Positions 17,088 through 24,740 of a stretch of DNA of 40,194 bases are shown piece by piece. The position numbers were made by a program, and so were the translations under genes. Each line of letters begins with the position of its first letter. The stretch's first letter is position 1. The notes under the pieces are model-generated. The model saw only the letters and a list, made by a program, of their open reading frames with translations. It did no database searches and was not told the origin of the DNA. The stretch is taken from assembly GCA_947487165.1 (NCBI GenBank), contig CANKWX010000035.1, forward strand, positions 1 through 40,194. Reading direction: 5' to 3'. The DNA is from Burkholderiales bacterium. Lineage in GTDB: Bacteria; Pseudomonadota; Gammaproteobacteria; Burkholderiales; Burkholderiaceae_E.

Positions 17088-17750
17088 TCAGCCGACCCGC
17101 GAGGCCTTGAGCAGCCGGCCGAGGTCCTTGCGGATACGGGCAGGCTCGCCGGTGGCCGGGAACCGCATCATCAGGTTGCCGAGCGGATCGATCACATAAA
17201 GATAATCTTCGAGGCGCCGACCGGCCTCGATCGGGAACACCGGGGCGAGTTCGGCCGGATCGGCGCGCAGCACCACCGTACCGGCATAGTCGCGCGCCAG
17301 CGTGTCTGCCGGCACCGCCGCATCGCCGATCAGCCAGACCCGCTCAAGACGTTCGCGATCCTTGCCGGTCATGGTGCGCTGCTGGCGCATGGCATAGAGC
17401 TTGTCGACACAGGCCGGATCGCACCCGCCGCTGTCGAACTGGAGCAGCACCCAGCGTCCGCGCAATGACTCGAACTTGAAAGGGGCGCCATCGGCGCCCG
17501 ACAGGCGCAGCTCGGGGATCGGCCGCTGCGGCTCGATCAGGTCGCCGAAGTTGGTGCGGCCAAGCGGCGGCAACACGTAATAGGCCAGATAGGAGGCAAT
17601 GACCGGCGCGGCGCACACCAGCAGGATTGCGAGCAGCTTCAGTCGCTGGCGCCGGCGCTGCGCGGGCGTCTGCTCGGGCGGCAGTGACTGTGAAGCGGTG
17701 GACGGTGGCATGGCGGGCGCAGGGGAGGCGGACATCGGGGTCTCGGTCAT
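17088..17750 (-). CDS. Membrane-anchored SCO/thioredoxin-fold protein of the oxidase assembly operon
   Basis: A protein of 220 residues with a basic, proline-rich N-terminus, one membrane helix (about 38-60) and a periplasmic domain of thioredoxin-like pattern. WVLLQFDSGGC-DPACVDKLY gives a CxxxC at Cys110/Cys114, as in SCO copper chaperones. The third-ligand His in the usual LDHT-like context is not present, and the later strand reads LYVIDPLGNLMMRF. Homologues of this form precede ctaA in many beta-proteobacteria. The likely role is in cytochrome oxidase assembly as a thiol or copper protein. It is the first gene of the operon and lies divergent from the small Tat-like gene. The ATG at 17750 lacks a clear ribosome site. 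Confidence 0.8.
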   Translation of the reverse strand: MTETPMSASPAPAMPPSTASQSLPPEQTPAQRRRQRLKLLAILLVCAAPVIASYLAYYVLPPLGRTNFGDLIEPQRPIPELRLSGADGAPFKFESLRGRWVLLQFDSGGCDPACVDKLYAMRQQRTMTGKDRERLERVWLIGDAAVPADTLARDYAGTVVLRADPAELAPVFPIEAGRRLEDYLYVIDPLGNLMMRFPATGEPARIRKDLGRLLKASRVG

Positions 17751-17878
17751 CCGGCGGATTCTACGACGCGGCGTCCGCCGACAGATCGAATCTGCCAGGT
17801 TTGAGCAGGGTCAATGGCAAGGCTTGCCCCTTTGGCAACCTGAGACATCACGCCCGCAATTTCACAGGACGCCGAGCC

Positions 17879-18082
17879 ATGTGGACAGCCTTTCTTCACC
17901 GAGCGGCCCCTGCAGGTCGCATCCGCCGGGAGTCGTCGGCGTCGCTGCACCCGACCGGGCGCAGGGCGTTTCTGGCGATCCCGCTGTTCATCCCGCTGCC
18001 GCTGGTGGCGCGTGGGCCTGCACCGGCCGGTATCCGTCCGGTCGAGCGCGCAGGCTGGATCCTCGACGCATCGGATCGCTGA
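17879..18082 (+). CDS. Small Tat-signal-like protein coupled to the GMC oxidoreductase
   Basis: A 67-residue frame whose TGA (18080-18082) shares a base with the next ATG (TGATG), a common coupling arrangement. AGGA precedes the ATG at 17879 by nine bases. The sequence holds GRRAFLA at 27-33 followed by a hydrophobic run (IPLFIPLPLVARG), like a twin-arginine signal, then a short tail ending GWILDASDR. No domain is recognised. By analogy with small Tat-dependent subunits of membrane dehydrogenases it could carry or anchor the oxidoreductase, but this is inference. It could also be a leader frame that only serves translation of the next gene. Confidence 0.55.
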   Translation: MWTAFLHRAAPAGRIRRESSASLHPTGRRAFLAIPLFIPLPLVARGPAPAGIRPVERAGWILDASDR

Positions 18083-19530
18083 TGCTGGCCGAGCAAATCA
18101 CCCGGGGCGCGCTCGCCTCACGCCTCTTCGATGTCTGCCTGATCGGAGCCGGGCCGGCGGGCATCACGCTTGCCACCGAACTCGGCGCAAGGGGTCATTC
18201 GGTGCTGCTGCTCGAAGCCGGGGCGGCAAGTTACGAGGAAAGCTCGCAGGCGATGTATCAGGGCGAGGTGGTCGGGGGGCTGAAATTCGCGCTTGATACC
18301 AGCCGGTTGCGCTACCTGGGTGGTGCGTCAAATCACTGGGGCGGTTTTTGCCAGGCGCTCGATGCGGTCGACTTCGAGTCGAAGGTTGCGGGCATCGATA
18401 CCGAATGGCCGATCCGCCGGCGCCATCTCGATCCCTTCCTCGCCCGGGCCGAAGCCATCGTGGAGATCCCGGCCCTGTCCCCAGACCGGCCTTATGGCGA
18501 GCAGCTGCGACTGACCACCATGCGCTTTTCGCCGCCGGTCAATTTCGCAAGGAAGTACCGCGCCACCCTCGAGAAGATGCCGAATGTGGCAACGATCCTT
18601 CAGGCCTGCGTGGTGAATCTGAACGAGCAAGGCGGCGCGATCGTCTCGGTCGAGGTCACCGATCCGGACAACGGCCGTCACACCGCAAGGGCAAGGCGCT
18701 TCGTGCTGTGCGCAGGCGGCATCGAGAACAGTCGCATGCTGCTGTGGGCCAATCATCTGAATGACGGGCGAGTCGTCAAGGATGCACGCGCGCTGGGTCG
18801 TTACTGGCTCGAGCATCCGCACTTCACGATCGGCGAAGCCTTTCTCGACGACCGCGCGCCCTTCGTCTTCGACAAATGGTCGATCGCCTGGTCGAGCCCG
18901 ACCGCGCAGGCGATTCGCGACCAACGCGCGCTCAACGCCGGCCTGCGCCTGACCCGGCGCAATCGCGAGGCCTCGCGCCAGATGATTGCCGACCTGTCAT
19001 GTGTGGCCCCCGAGCTCGGTCAGTGGGCGATGGCCAAGCTCAAGCGTCGGCTGTTTTGCGGCGCGATGCTGCGTGCCTCCTGGGAGCAGGCGCCACGGGC
19101 CTGGAACCGGGTGGTGCTGTCGACCGATCGCGACCGGCACGGCACGCCGCGCGCCGAGTTGCACTGGCGGCTCGACGACTTCGATCGCCACACCGTGGCC
19201 TCGGCCGCCACGCTGCTGGCACAAGAGATATTGCGCCGCGGCGACGGGCGCGTGCGCCTGGACCCCTGGGTGCTGGGGCGCGGCAGTTTTCCGGCCGATG
19301 ACGAAATCAAGGGCAATCACCACATGGGCGGTACCCGCATGAGTTCATCGCCGGCCACCGGCGTGGTCGACGCCGACTGCAAGGTGCACGGTCTGTCGAA
19401 TCTGTTTGTGGCCGGCTCGTCGGTCTTTCCGAGCAGCGGCGCCGCCAATCCGACGCTCACCATCGTGCAGCTCGCGCTGCGTCTGGCTGATCGTCTGGGC
19501 GAGCGCGCCAGCGCGGCGTCGGTGCTCTGA
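18082..19530 (+). CDS. GMC-family FAD-dependent oxidoreductase
   Basis: A protein of 482 residues from the ATG at 18082. The Rossmann FAD motif is GAGPAG (22-27), ending with LLLEAG near 42-47. CAGGIENSRMLLW matches the central FAD-contact strand. The C-terminal GMC domain carries NHHMGGTRM (412-420) and GAANPTLT (Asn456), giving the usual catalytic His/Asn pair. GMC enzymes oxidise alcohols or sugars with FAD. It has no signal peptide of its own, so it may act in the cytoplasm or be exported with the preceding Tat-like protein. Neighbouring envelope genes make a sugar or polymer-linked substrate plausible. It is followed two bases later by the DUF2264 gene. Confidence 0.92.
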   Translation: MLAEQITRGALASRLFDVCLIGAGPAGITLATELGARGHSVLLLEAGAASYEESSQAMYQGEVVGGLKFALDTSRLRYLGGASNHWGGFCQALDAVDFESKVAGIDTEWPIRRRHLDPFLARAEAIVEIPALSPDRPYGEQLRLTTMRFSPPVNFARKYRATLEKMPNVATILQACVVNLNEQGGAIVSVEVTDPDNGRHTARARRFVLCAGGIENSRMLLWANHLNDGRVVKDARALGRYWLEHPHFTIGEAFLDDRAPFVFDKWSIAWSSPTAQAIRDQRALNAGLRLTRRNREASRQMIADLSCVAPELGQWAMAKLKRRLFCGAMLRASWEQAPRAWNRVVLSTDRDRHGTPRAELHWRLDDFDRHTVASAATLLAQEILRRGDGRVRLDPWVLGRGSFPADDEIKGNHHMGGTRMSSSPATGVVDADCKVHGLSNLFVAGSSVFPSSGAANPTLTIVQLALRLADRLGERASAASVL

Positions 19531-19531
19531 G

Positions 19532-21187
19532 ATGGCGGCGACACATCCCCCACACCCGGCGCCGGCCAGGCCAGCGTCGATCGACCGCCCTTCACTTGAC
19601 CGCCATGAGATTGATCGCCCTGAGCGCACCCACCGTCACCCAGGCGAAGTGGGTCGGGTCGGGTCGCGTCGATGGCAACGACGGATCGGCATCGTCATGG
19701 CAGCCCTGCTGGCCGTCTGCCTGACGATCGCGGCAGCCGCATGGCTGTGGGCGGTGAGCACCGGGCGAATCGGCGTCGAAGGCTGGCGCGAGCGAACCAC
19801 GCCGGTCGACACCACGGCGGCCCCGCTGATCGCGCTGAAAGCCCGGTTTGCAAAGGCCGATGGACGCGTGGATGCAAGCGACTACGAGCTGCTGACCGCC
19901 TACTTCTTCGAAGGCTGGGCGGCCTACCGGACACCGAAGGCCGAGCGCGCCCACTACCCCGGTCTGCCGAGTTCGTCGGGACGGCGCAGCGACGGTCTGG
20001 AGGGCTATGCGCGGATGTTCCCGCTCGCGGCGGCCTGGCTGGCCAGCGGTCGCTCGCCGCAGACGCCGACCGCTCACGGCCCGCTCGATCTGGCCGAGAC
20101 CTTTGCACGCGGCCTGGTCACCGGGACCGATCCGGCCAGTCCCGACTACTGGGGGCCGATCACCGATTACAGCCAGGCGCTTGTCGAATCGGCCGACATC
20201 GCCCTGGGCCTGTGGATTGCCCGCGAGGCGGTCTGGACCAGGTTGAGCCCGGCCGAGCAGCAGCAGGTGGTGAGCTGGCTGATGCAGGCGCTCGGCAGTC
20301 AAGCTTACGACGGCAACTGGCAACTTTTTCCGATGCTGGTCCATCGGTCGCTCAAGGCGCTCGGCGCCGACGTCTCGCACTTCGATGCCAGGATGCAGAC
20401 CAACTGGGAAATCTTTCGCAGCCTTTATCGCGGCCAGGGCTGGTTCACTGATCCGCCGCACGGCCTGGACGACTACAACGCCTGGTCGGTCCACTACGCC
20501 CTCTTCTGGCTGCAGCGCATCGACCCCGGCTTCGAGCAGGCGTTTATCAGCCAGGCTCAGGGCGAGTTCGCACGCTTTTACGTCACGCTTTTCGGGCCGC
20601 AGGGCCATCCGCAAATGGGGCGCAGCAGCTGCTACCGGATGGCGACGCCCGCCCCGCTGCTGGCCTCACTGGCCACGGCTCCCGGCGCAATTTCGCGCGG
20701 CCAGGCAATGCGCGCGCTCGATCTGACCTGGTCGTGGTTTATCGGCCGCGGCGCACTGGCCGCCGGCAGCGTCAGCGCCGGCCTGTGCGGCGCCGATCCC
20801 GCCCTGCAAGCCAATTATTCGGGCCCGGCAAGTTGCCTGTGGTCGCTGCGACCGCTGGTGATGGTCTATGCGCTTGACCGCGAACTCGGTCTGCTCGAGA
20901 CAGCCCGCGAGCCGCTAGCCGTCGAACGCGGCGATTTCGTGACCCGACACGCGACCACCGGCTGGACGATCAGCGGCAGGGCCGCCACCGGCGCGATCGA
21001 CCTGTCGATCGATGCCAATCCGCCGGGCGATGGGCCAGAAGACGGGCCGGCTCTCAAAGCCTATGGGCTGGGCACCCAACTGGTCGAGGCGCTGGTGCAG
21101 GCGCCGCGTCGACCCGACAACACGGGTGCGCTCTACCAGCGTCGGCACTACAGCACCGACAAGCCGCTCGGGCGCTGCCCGCCATAG
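19532..21187 (+). CDS. Membrane-anchored DUF2264-type protein
   Basis: About 551 residues from the ATG at 19532, one base after the GMC stop. The first 50 residues are Pro/His/Arg-rich and precede a single membrane helix (about 52-74), which puts the large domain in the periplasm. A start near 19697 (MAALLAVC) would remove the odd N-terminus and leave a signal-anchor. The rest matches the DUF2264 pattern: EGYARMFPLAAAWL, then DYWGPITDYSQ (205-215), LVESADIALGLW, and many paired helices as in alpha/alpha toroid enzymes such as heparinase-type lyases. DUF2264 proteins are often assumed to act on polysaccharides, but no activity is established. A role in trimming or modifying the local polymer is inference. 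Confidence 0.78.
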   Translation: MAATHPPHPAPARPASIDRPSLDRHEIDRPERTHRHPGEVGRVGSRRWQRRIGIVMAALLAVCLTIAAAAWLWAVSTGRIGVEGWRERTTPVDTTAAPLIALKARFAKADGRVDASDYELLTAYFFEGWAAYRTPKAERAHYPGLPSSSGRRSDGLEGYARMFPLAAAWLASGRSPQTPTAHGPLDLAETFARGLVTGTDPASPDYWGPITDYSQALVESADIALGLWIAREAVWTRLSPAEQQQVVSWLMQALGSQAYDGNWQLFPMLVHRSLKALGADVSHFDARMQTNWEIFRSLYRGQGWFTDPPHGLDDYNAWSVHYALFWLQRIDPGFEQAFISQAQGEFARFYVTLFGPQGHPQMGRSSCYRMATPAPLLASLATAPGAISRGQAMRALDLTWSWFIGRGALAAGSVSAGLCGADPALQANYSGPASCLWSLRPLVMVYALDRELGLLETAREPLAVERGDFVTRHATTGWTISGRAATGAIDLSIDANPPGDGPEDGPALKAYGLGTQLVEALVQAPRRPDNTGALYQRRHYSTDKPLGRCPP

Positions 21188-21244
21188 AACAGCCGCACTT
21201 GCGGTGATGGAAGACGGCAGAAAAACCCGTGTGTTTTCAACGGC

Positions 21245-21270
21245 CAAGCTTTGAAGCTTGACTGATTTTT
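21245..21270 (+). terminator. Possible terminator after the DUF2264 gene
   Basis: CAAGCTT-TG-AAGCTTG (21245-21260) is an inverted repeat followed after five bases by TTTTT (21266-21270). The stem is AT-rich and the loop tight, so termination would be weak. Confidence 0.35.
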
Positions 21271-21364
21271 ACCGCTTTGTGCGCAGTTTGACCGACCGTC
21301 CGTCCCCGGCACGGCCCCGGTGGTCGCCCCGACCCCTTTTCGCCTGACCCCCTCCGCTAGGTTT

Positions 21365-21380
21365 CGTGACGAAAGTCACA
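21365..21380. promoter_or_regulatory. CRP/Clp-like binding site upstream of the lipoprotein pair
   Basis: CGTGA-CGAAAG-TCACA matches the CRP-family consensus TGTGA-N6-TCACA at nine of ten arm positions with exact spacing. It lies 116 bases before the lipoprotein start. CRP-family regulators respond to cAMP in some bacteria and to c-di-GMP in others (Clp of Xanthomonas). One site by itself could be chance. Confidence 0.4.
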
Positions 21381-21495
21381 GACAGAGGGCTTTCTCAGGC
21401 CCGCACGCATCAACGCCCCACACGGCAGCGATACCGGCGGAAAGCAGTCAGCGACGCGAACACCCTCGCCGCGCACGAAACGATGGAAGCACGAC

Positions 21496-22575
21496 ATGCA
21501 ACATTCCAACCTCTCCAGCAGTTCTCACACAGGCAAAAAATCTGCCCGCTCTTTGCCCAAGCGCTTTGGCAGCACCGTGACAGCGATCTCGATCGCGTCG
21601 GTGCTTGCAGCCTGCGGTGGCGCCAATCCGGCGCTCGAAGCTCAAGTCGGCAGCGCGATTTCGACCGCGGTGACCTCAGCCGTCGGGACGATCACCACCG
21701 CCGTCGACGCCGCAAATGCCGCGAACAAGCCGGCTGGCACCACGACGACGGTGGCGACCGGCACGACCGGGGCGCCAACCGCAACGCCCGACGTCACGAC
21801 CAAGCCTGCACCAACGCCAACGCCAACGCCTGCACCCACGCCGACACCTGCACCTGCACCGGTGGTGGTCAGCGGCACGGTCAATTCGATCGACACCATC
21901 ATCAACGACATGACCCTGCCTCATGAAGGCACACCGGTGGCCTTTCCGGGTTGGGGAACCCTCAATGGTCCCGGTCTGGACCTTGGCAACAGCCCGCCTT
22001 CGGATTGGGGCTTCGGTCTTCCCTGGGGCGTGATCTTCATTCCCCGGGAAGGCAATCCGGCGGTCAATACCCGCGTCGAGATCCGCAACATGCGCTTTTA
22101 CGTGCTCAGCCGGAGCACCAACCGGTGGACACTGGCCGGCACCTCGCCGGGGGTCGACGGCTCGGACTACAACGAGGACTTCCGACAGGGCAACGATGTC
22201 CGCCCGGCCAATGTCCGCAATGAAGCCGGTGGCGCTGTCTCGGCCAAACCGACCTGGCCCTATGCCTATCACTTCTGGTGCTGCGGCCGCATGCCAATCG
22301 ACCGTCCCAACCTGGGCGGCATCTATGTGAGCTATCAGGTCAGGCTGATCGTGGACAACCCGAGTGTGCGGGACGACCGCGCAAGCGCGCGCTTTCTGGC
22401 CTACGGGGCACTCGACTACTGGCGTGACCAGACCTCGCAATGGGCCCCCGGCCAGCCGCACAACGGGGAAGCCGGCCATGGCCGCATGAAGTACGTCACC
22501 AACAACTGGCAGGCGATCAACATGACCACGGTACCGGCGGCCACCCTGCGCGCCAATCCGCCGCCGATCGAATAA
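21496..22575 (+). CDS. Lipoprotein of unknown family with WCCG core, paralogue 1
   Basis: A protein of 359 residues. The N-terminus is long and basic (about 1-25), then a hydrophobic run ends in the lipobox VLAAC (Cys40). A flexible linker follows: Ala/Thr-rich to about 100, then a Thr-Pro/Ala-Pro repeat (about 104-122). The globular part (about 128-359) starts VNSIDTIINDM. It has LPWGVIF near 175, NTRVEIRN (191-198), YAYHFWCCG (257-264) and YVTNNWQAIN near the end, finishing in PPPIE. I do not recognise the family. The next gene encodes a clear paralogue with the same ordered motifs. The linker and anchor suggest a domain held off the membrane, perhaps contacting the polysaccharide; the paired Cys could form a disulphide or bind metal. 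Confidence 0.8.
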   Translation: MQHSNLSSSSHTGKKSARSLPKRFGSTVTAISIASVLAACGGANPALEAQVGSAISTAVTSAVGTITTAVDAANAANKPAGTTTTVATGTTGAPTATPDVTTKPAPTPTPTPAPTPTPAPAPVVVSGTVNSIDTIINDMTLPHEGTPVAFPGWGTLNGPGLDLGNSPPSDWGFGLPWGVIFIPREGNPAVNTRVEIRNMRFYVLSRSTNRWTLAGTSPGVDGSDYNEDFRQGNDVRPANVRNEAGGAVSAKPTWPYAYHFWCCGRMPIDRPNLGGIYVSYQVRLIVDNPSVRDDRASARFLAYGALDYWRDQTSQWAPGQPHNGEAGHGRMKYVTNNWQAINMTTVPAATLRANPPPIE

Positions 22576-22606
22576 GCCTTTCGACTGCAACAGTCAGTAC
22601 CCTTTC

Positions 22607-22634
22607 AGGCCCGCCGCGTGCGGGCCTTTTTCTT
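22607..22634 (+). terminator. Intrinsic terminator between the two lipoprotein genes
   Basis: AGGCCCGC-CGCGT-GCGGGCCT forms a perfect 8-bp GC-rich stem (22607-22627), continuing into TTTTCTT. This is a classic Rho-independent terminator placed between paralogues, so the second gene depends on read-through or on a promoter within the terminator region. Confidence 0.9.
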
Positions 22635-22661
22635 GCCGCACTCCTGATCAAGGAGATCGAC

Positions 22662-23603
22662 ATGACACCCCTGTACACGCTCATCAGACCTGCCCTGGGC
22701 ATCGCCGGCGCAAGCCTGCTGCTGATGGCAGCCTGCCAGGCAAACCCCGACGACACCAAGCCGTCATCGAAGACCACCTCAGACAACGGCAATACCGGCT
22801 CGCCGCAGGTCAATTCAATCGAGACCGTGATTACCGACATGAGTCGGGTCAATGACATGGCACTGGCCGGTGTACCGAGCGGTCCGGGCTGGGCCACCGG
22901 GCCCGGCCATGTGGTGATGGGCAACGATCCGCGCGGCAGCCGCACCCCGGGGTGGTGGACACCTGCCAACCGCCGCTACAAGAGCAAGGACTACTGGACG
23001 ACGGTTCTGCCCTGGTTCGTGGTGTTCGATGGTGTGGGGCACGAGGCCTCGAACACGCGGGTGCAGATTCGCAACCTGAAGGTGTTCGTCAAGCGCCGCT
23101 CCGATGGGCAGTGGGCGCTGGTGGGCTCGAGCGTGCAGGTGAGCGGTGAGCTCTACCCGAAGCATCTGCAGGGCGACGCCACCCGCAAGCCCGACGAGCG
23201 CAGCGAGTCCGATGGCTCAACCTCGGTCAAGGCGCCCGGCGGTAATCTCGCCTATCACGGCTGGTGCTGCGGCAAGCTCACCATCGATGCACCCGATGTC
23301 GCCGCAGTCTTTGTGACCCTGCAGGCCAGACTGATCCCCGATCGCGCCGACCGGCCCGATGACCGCCAGCAGGCAAGACTGCTGATCCAGATCGGCGCCG
23401 ACTACTATCCCGACCGCAGCACACCGGTATCGGCTTTCGCGCCGGCGAGCTACAACCCGGGCGTGGGCGTCTCGCGTGCCAAGCGGGTCACCGACACCTG
23501 GAGCGCCTTCAACTTCGCCACCATCGATGTCGGCGTGCAGGACCCGGGCGGCGCTGCGATCAGCGTCGCCGAGTTCAGATCCGCGCCCCCGCCGCTGGAG
23601 TAG
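22662..23603 (+). CDS. Lipoprotein of unknown family with WCCG core, paralogue 2
   Basis: A protein of 313 residues from an ATG preceded by AAGGAGATCGAC. The signal peptide ends at lipobox LMAAC (Cys25). A short Ser/Thr/Asp linker (about 26-48) replaces the long Pro-rich linker of paralogue 1. The globular part then repeats its motifs in the same order: VNSIETVITDM (50-60), LPWFVVF (117-123), NTRVQIRN (131-138), AYHGWCCG (197-204), LQARLIPDR, a GADYY segment and a PPPLE end. The family is unknown to me. It lies 86 bases after paralogue 1, behind an intrinsic terminator, and its last 29 bases overlap the convergent glycosyltransferase. It was probably formed by gene duplication and has diverged widely outside the motifs. 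Confidence 0.8.
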   Translation: MTPLYTLIRPALGIAGASLLLMAACQANPDDTKPSSKTTSDNGNTGSPQVNSIETVITDMSRVNDMALAGVPSGPGWATGPGHVVMGNDPRGSRTPGWWTPANRRYKSKDYWTTVLPWFVVFDGVGHEASNTRVQIRNLKVFVKRRSDGQWALVGSSVQVSGELYPKHLQGDATRKPDERSESDGSTSVKAPGGNLAYHGWCCGKLTIDAPDVAAVFVTLQARLIPDRADRPDDRQQARLLIQIGADYYPDRSTPVSAFAPASYNPGVGVSRAKRVTDTWSAFNFATIDVGVQDPGGAAISVAEFRSAPPPLE

Positions 23604-24726
23604 ACCGGACGCGCCCGGCGCCATGCTCGGCAAAGACGCGCACATGGGCCTCGACAACCGCGTCCCAGCCAAAGAGCGCCTGCGCCCGCCGCTTGCCGCG
23701 CACCCCGAGCTCGGCCAGCGTCTCGGGATGCTCGAGCGACCACTCCAGACACTCGAGCAGATTGTCGATGTCGCCCTTGTTGAAGGTCACCGCGGTGTCG
23801 CCCACCACGAAGCGATTTTCGCGGATGTCGCTGCAGATGATCGGCGTGCCCAGCCCCATGTTCTCAAGGATCACCGGTGACAGGCCTTCAATGTCGGACG
23901 GCTGGATATAGGCGTGGGCATGCTTCATCAGGGCATGCGCCCGCCCGCCATAGACAAAACCCGGAAACACGATGCGCGGATCGGTGGTCGCCCGGCACTG
24001 ACGCTCGAAATCGGACGGATTGGGCGAGCCGCCCACCAGGACCAGCTTGCGATCGGTGGTGAGTCGTTCAAACGCGGGGATCAGATACTGCAGTCCCTTA
24101 TCGGGAATGAAGCGCCCGACGAACAGGAAGTAGCCTCCGGGCTGCAGACCGAGCTCATCCAGAATCGAATCGTCGAGATCCGACTCGTCGACCTCGCTGC
24201 CGAACGGAATGTAATCGTAGTGGCGCCCAAAGCGATGCTCGAACTCGGCCTTGCAAAACACATTGTCGAAGATCACCGCGTTGGGTGCGACCGCGGTGAG
24301 GTGTTGCGCGGCGCGCAGATACCAGCGGGCGTACCAGGGCCACTTGGCGCGCTGCCAGTCGACGCCGTCCTGAGACAGAAAAACTTTTTTTCCAAACAGT
24401 CGAAGCACCAGCGCATAGGGACTGTTGCCGCCGTTCTGGATATGCACCACATCGGCGGTGTCGTTCGCGAGGATGTCGATCGTGCAGCGCAGGCCGTGTA
24501 CAAGCGTGTCAAAGCCCTTGCGGCGGGTGAGCGTGCCGATGTTGCGCAGTGTCACACCGCGCCAGTCGCTGGCAAGCGCGGCCTCCCCGGGATACAGGCG
24601 GTTGTAGGCCACCACCGAATGGCCGCGCTGCACGAGTCTTGGAAACAGCTCGGCCGCAAATTTGTCGGCCCCGGCGCAACCCGGGCGTGAGGGCATCGAA
24701 CGAAAGCCGAAGGCTGCGATTCGCAT
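23575..24726 (-). CDS. GT4-type glycosyltransferase with DUF1972-like N-terminus
   Basis: A protein of 383 residues of the GT-B fold. The N-terminus (MRIAAFGFRSMPSRPGCAGADKF, continuing AAELFPRL) resembles the DUF1972 group, which often carries rhamnosyl- or related transferases. The C-terminal half has YFLFVGRFIPDKGLQYLI and the donor-site EGLSPVILE motif (E-x7-E) typical of retaining GT4 enzymes. It would add one sugar to the lipid-linked repeat unit on the cytoplasmic face. It is the last gene of the main minus-strand operon, 14 bases after the RmlD-like gene, and overlaps the convergent lipoprotein gene by 29 bases. The acceptor and donor cannot be read from sequence. Confidence 0.88.
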   Translation of the reverse strand: MRIAAFGFRSMPSRPGCAGADKFAAELFPRLVQRGHSVVAYNRLYPGEAALASDWRGVTLRNIGTLTRRKGFDTLVHGLRCTIDILANDTADVVHIQNGGNSPYALVLRLFGKKVFLSQDGVDWQRAKWPWYARWYLRAAQHLTAVAPNAVIFDNVFCKAEFEHRFGRHYDYIPFGSEVDESDLDDSILDELGLQPGGYFLFVGRFIPDKGLQYLIPAFERLTTDRKLVLVGGSPNPSDFERQCRATTDPRIVFPGFVYGGRAHALMKHAHAYIQPSDIEGLSPVILENMGLGTPIICSDIRENRFVVGDTAVTFNKGDIDNLLECLEWSLEHPETLAELGVRGKRRAQALFGWDAVVEAHVRVFAEHGAGRVRSTPAAGARI

Positions 24727-24740
24727 GAAAATCCCCCCGA

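Larger units (their letters stand above)
21188..21495 (+). other. Non-coding leader before the lipoprotein pair
   Basis: This 308-base gap holds no credible gene. It contains a short hairpin with T-run (21245-21270), a CRP-like palindrome (21365-21380) and GGAAG (21485-21489) six bases before the lipoprotein ATG. The stretch 21300-21360 is C-rich. A promoter is expected here, but I cannot place -35 and -10 boxes with confidence. Confidence 0.5.

Noticed and set aside
17815-17828. TGGCAAGGCTTGCC as a sigma-54 promoter
   Set aside because: The GG-to-GC spacing is two bases too short for the -24/-12 pattern.
17599-18081. Upstream extension of the GMC oxidoreductase
   Set aside because: It overlaps the divergent SCO-fold gene, and the FAD motif sits at the normal distance from the ATG at 18082.
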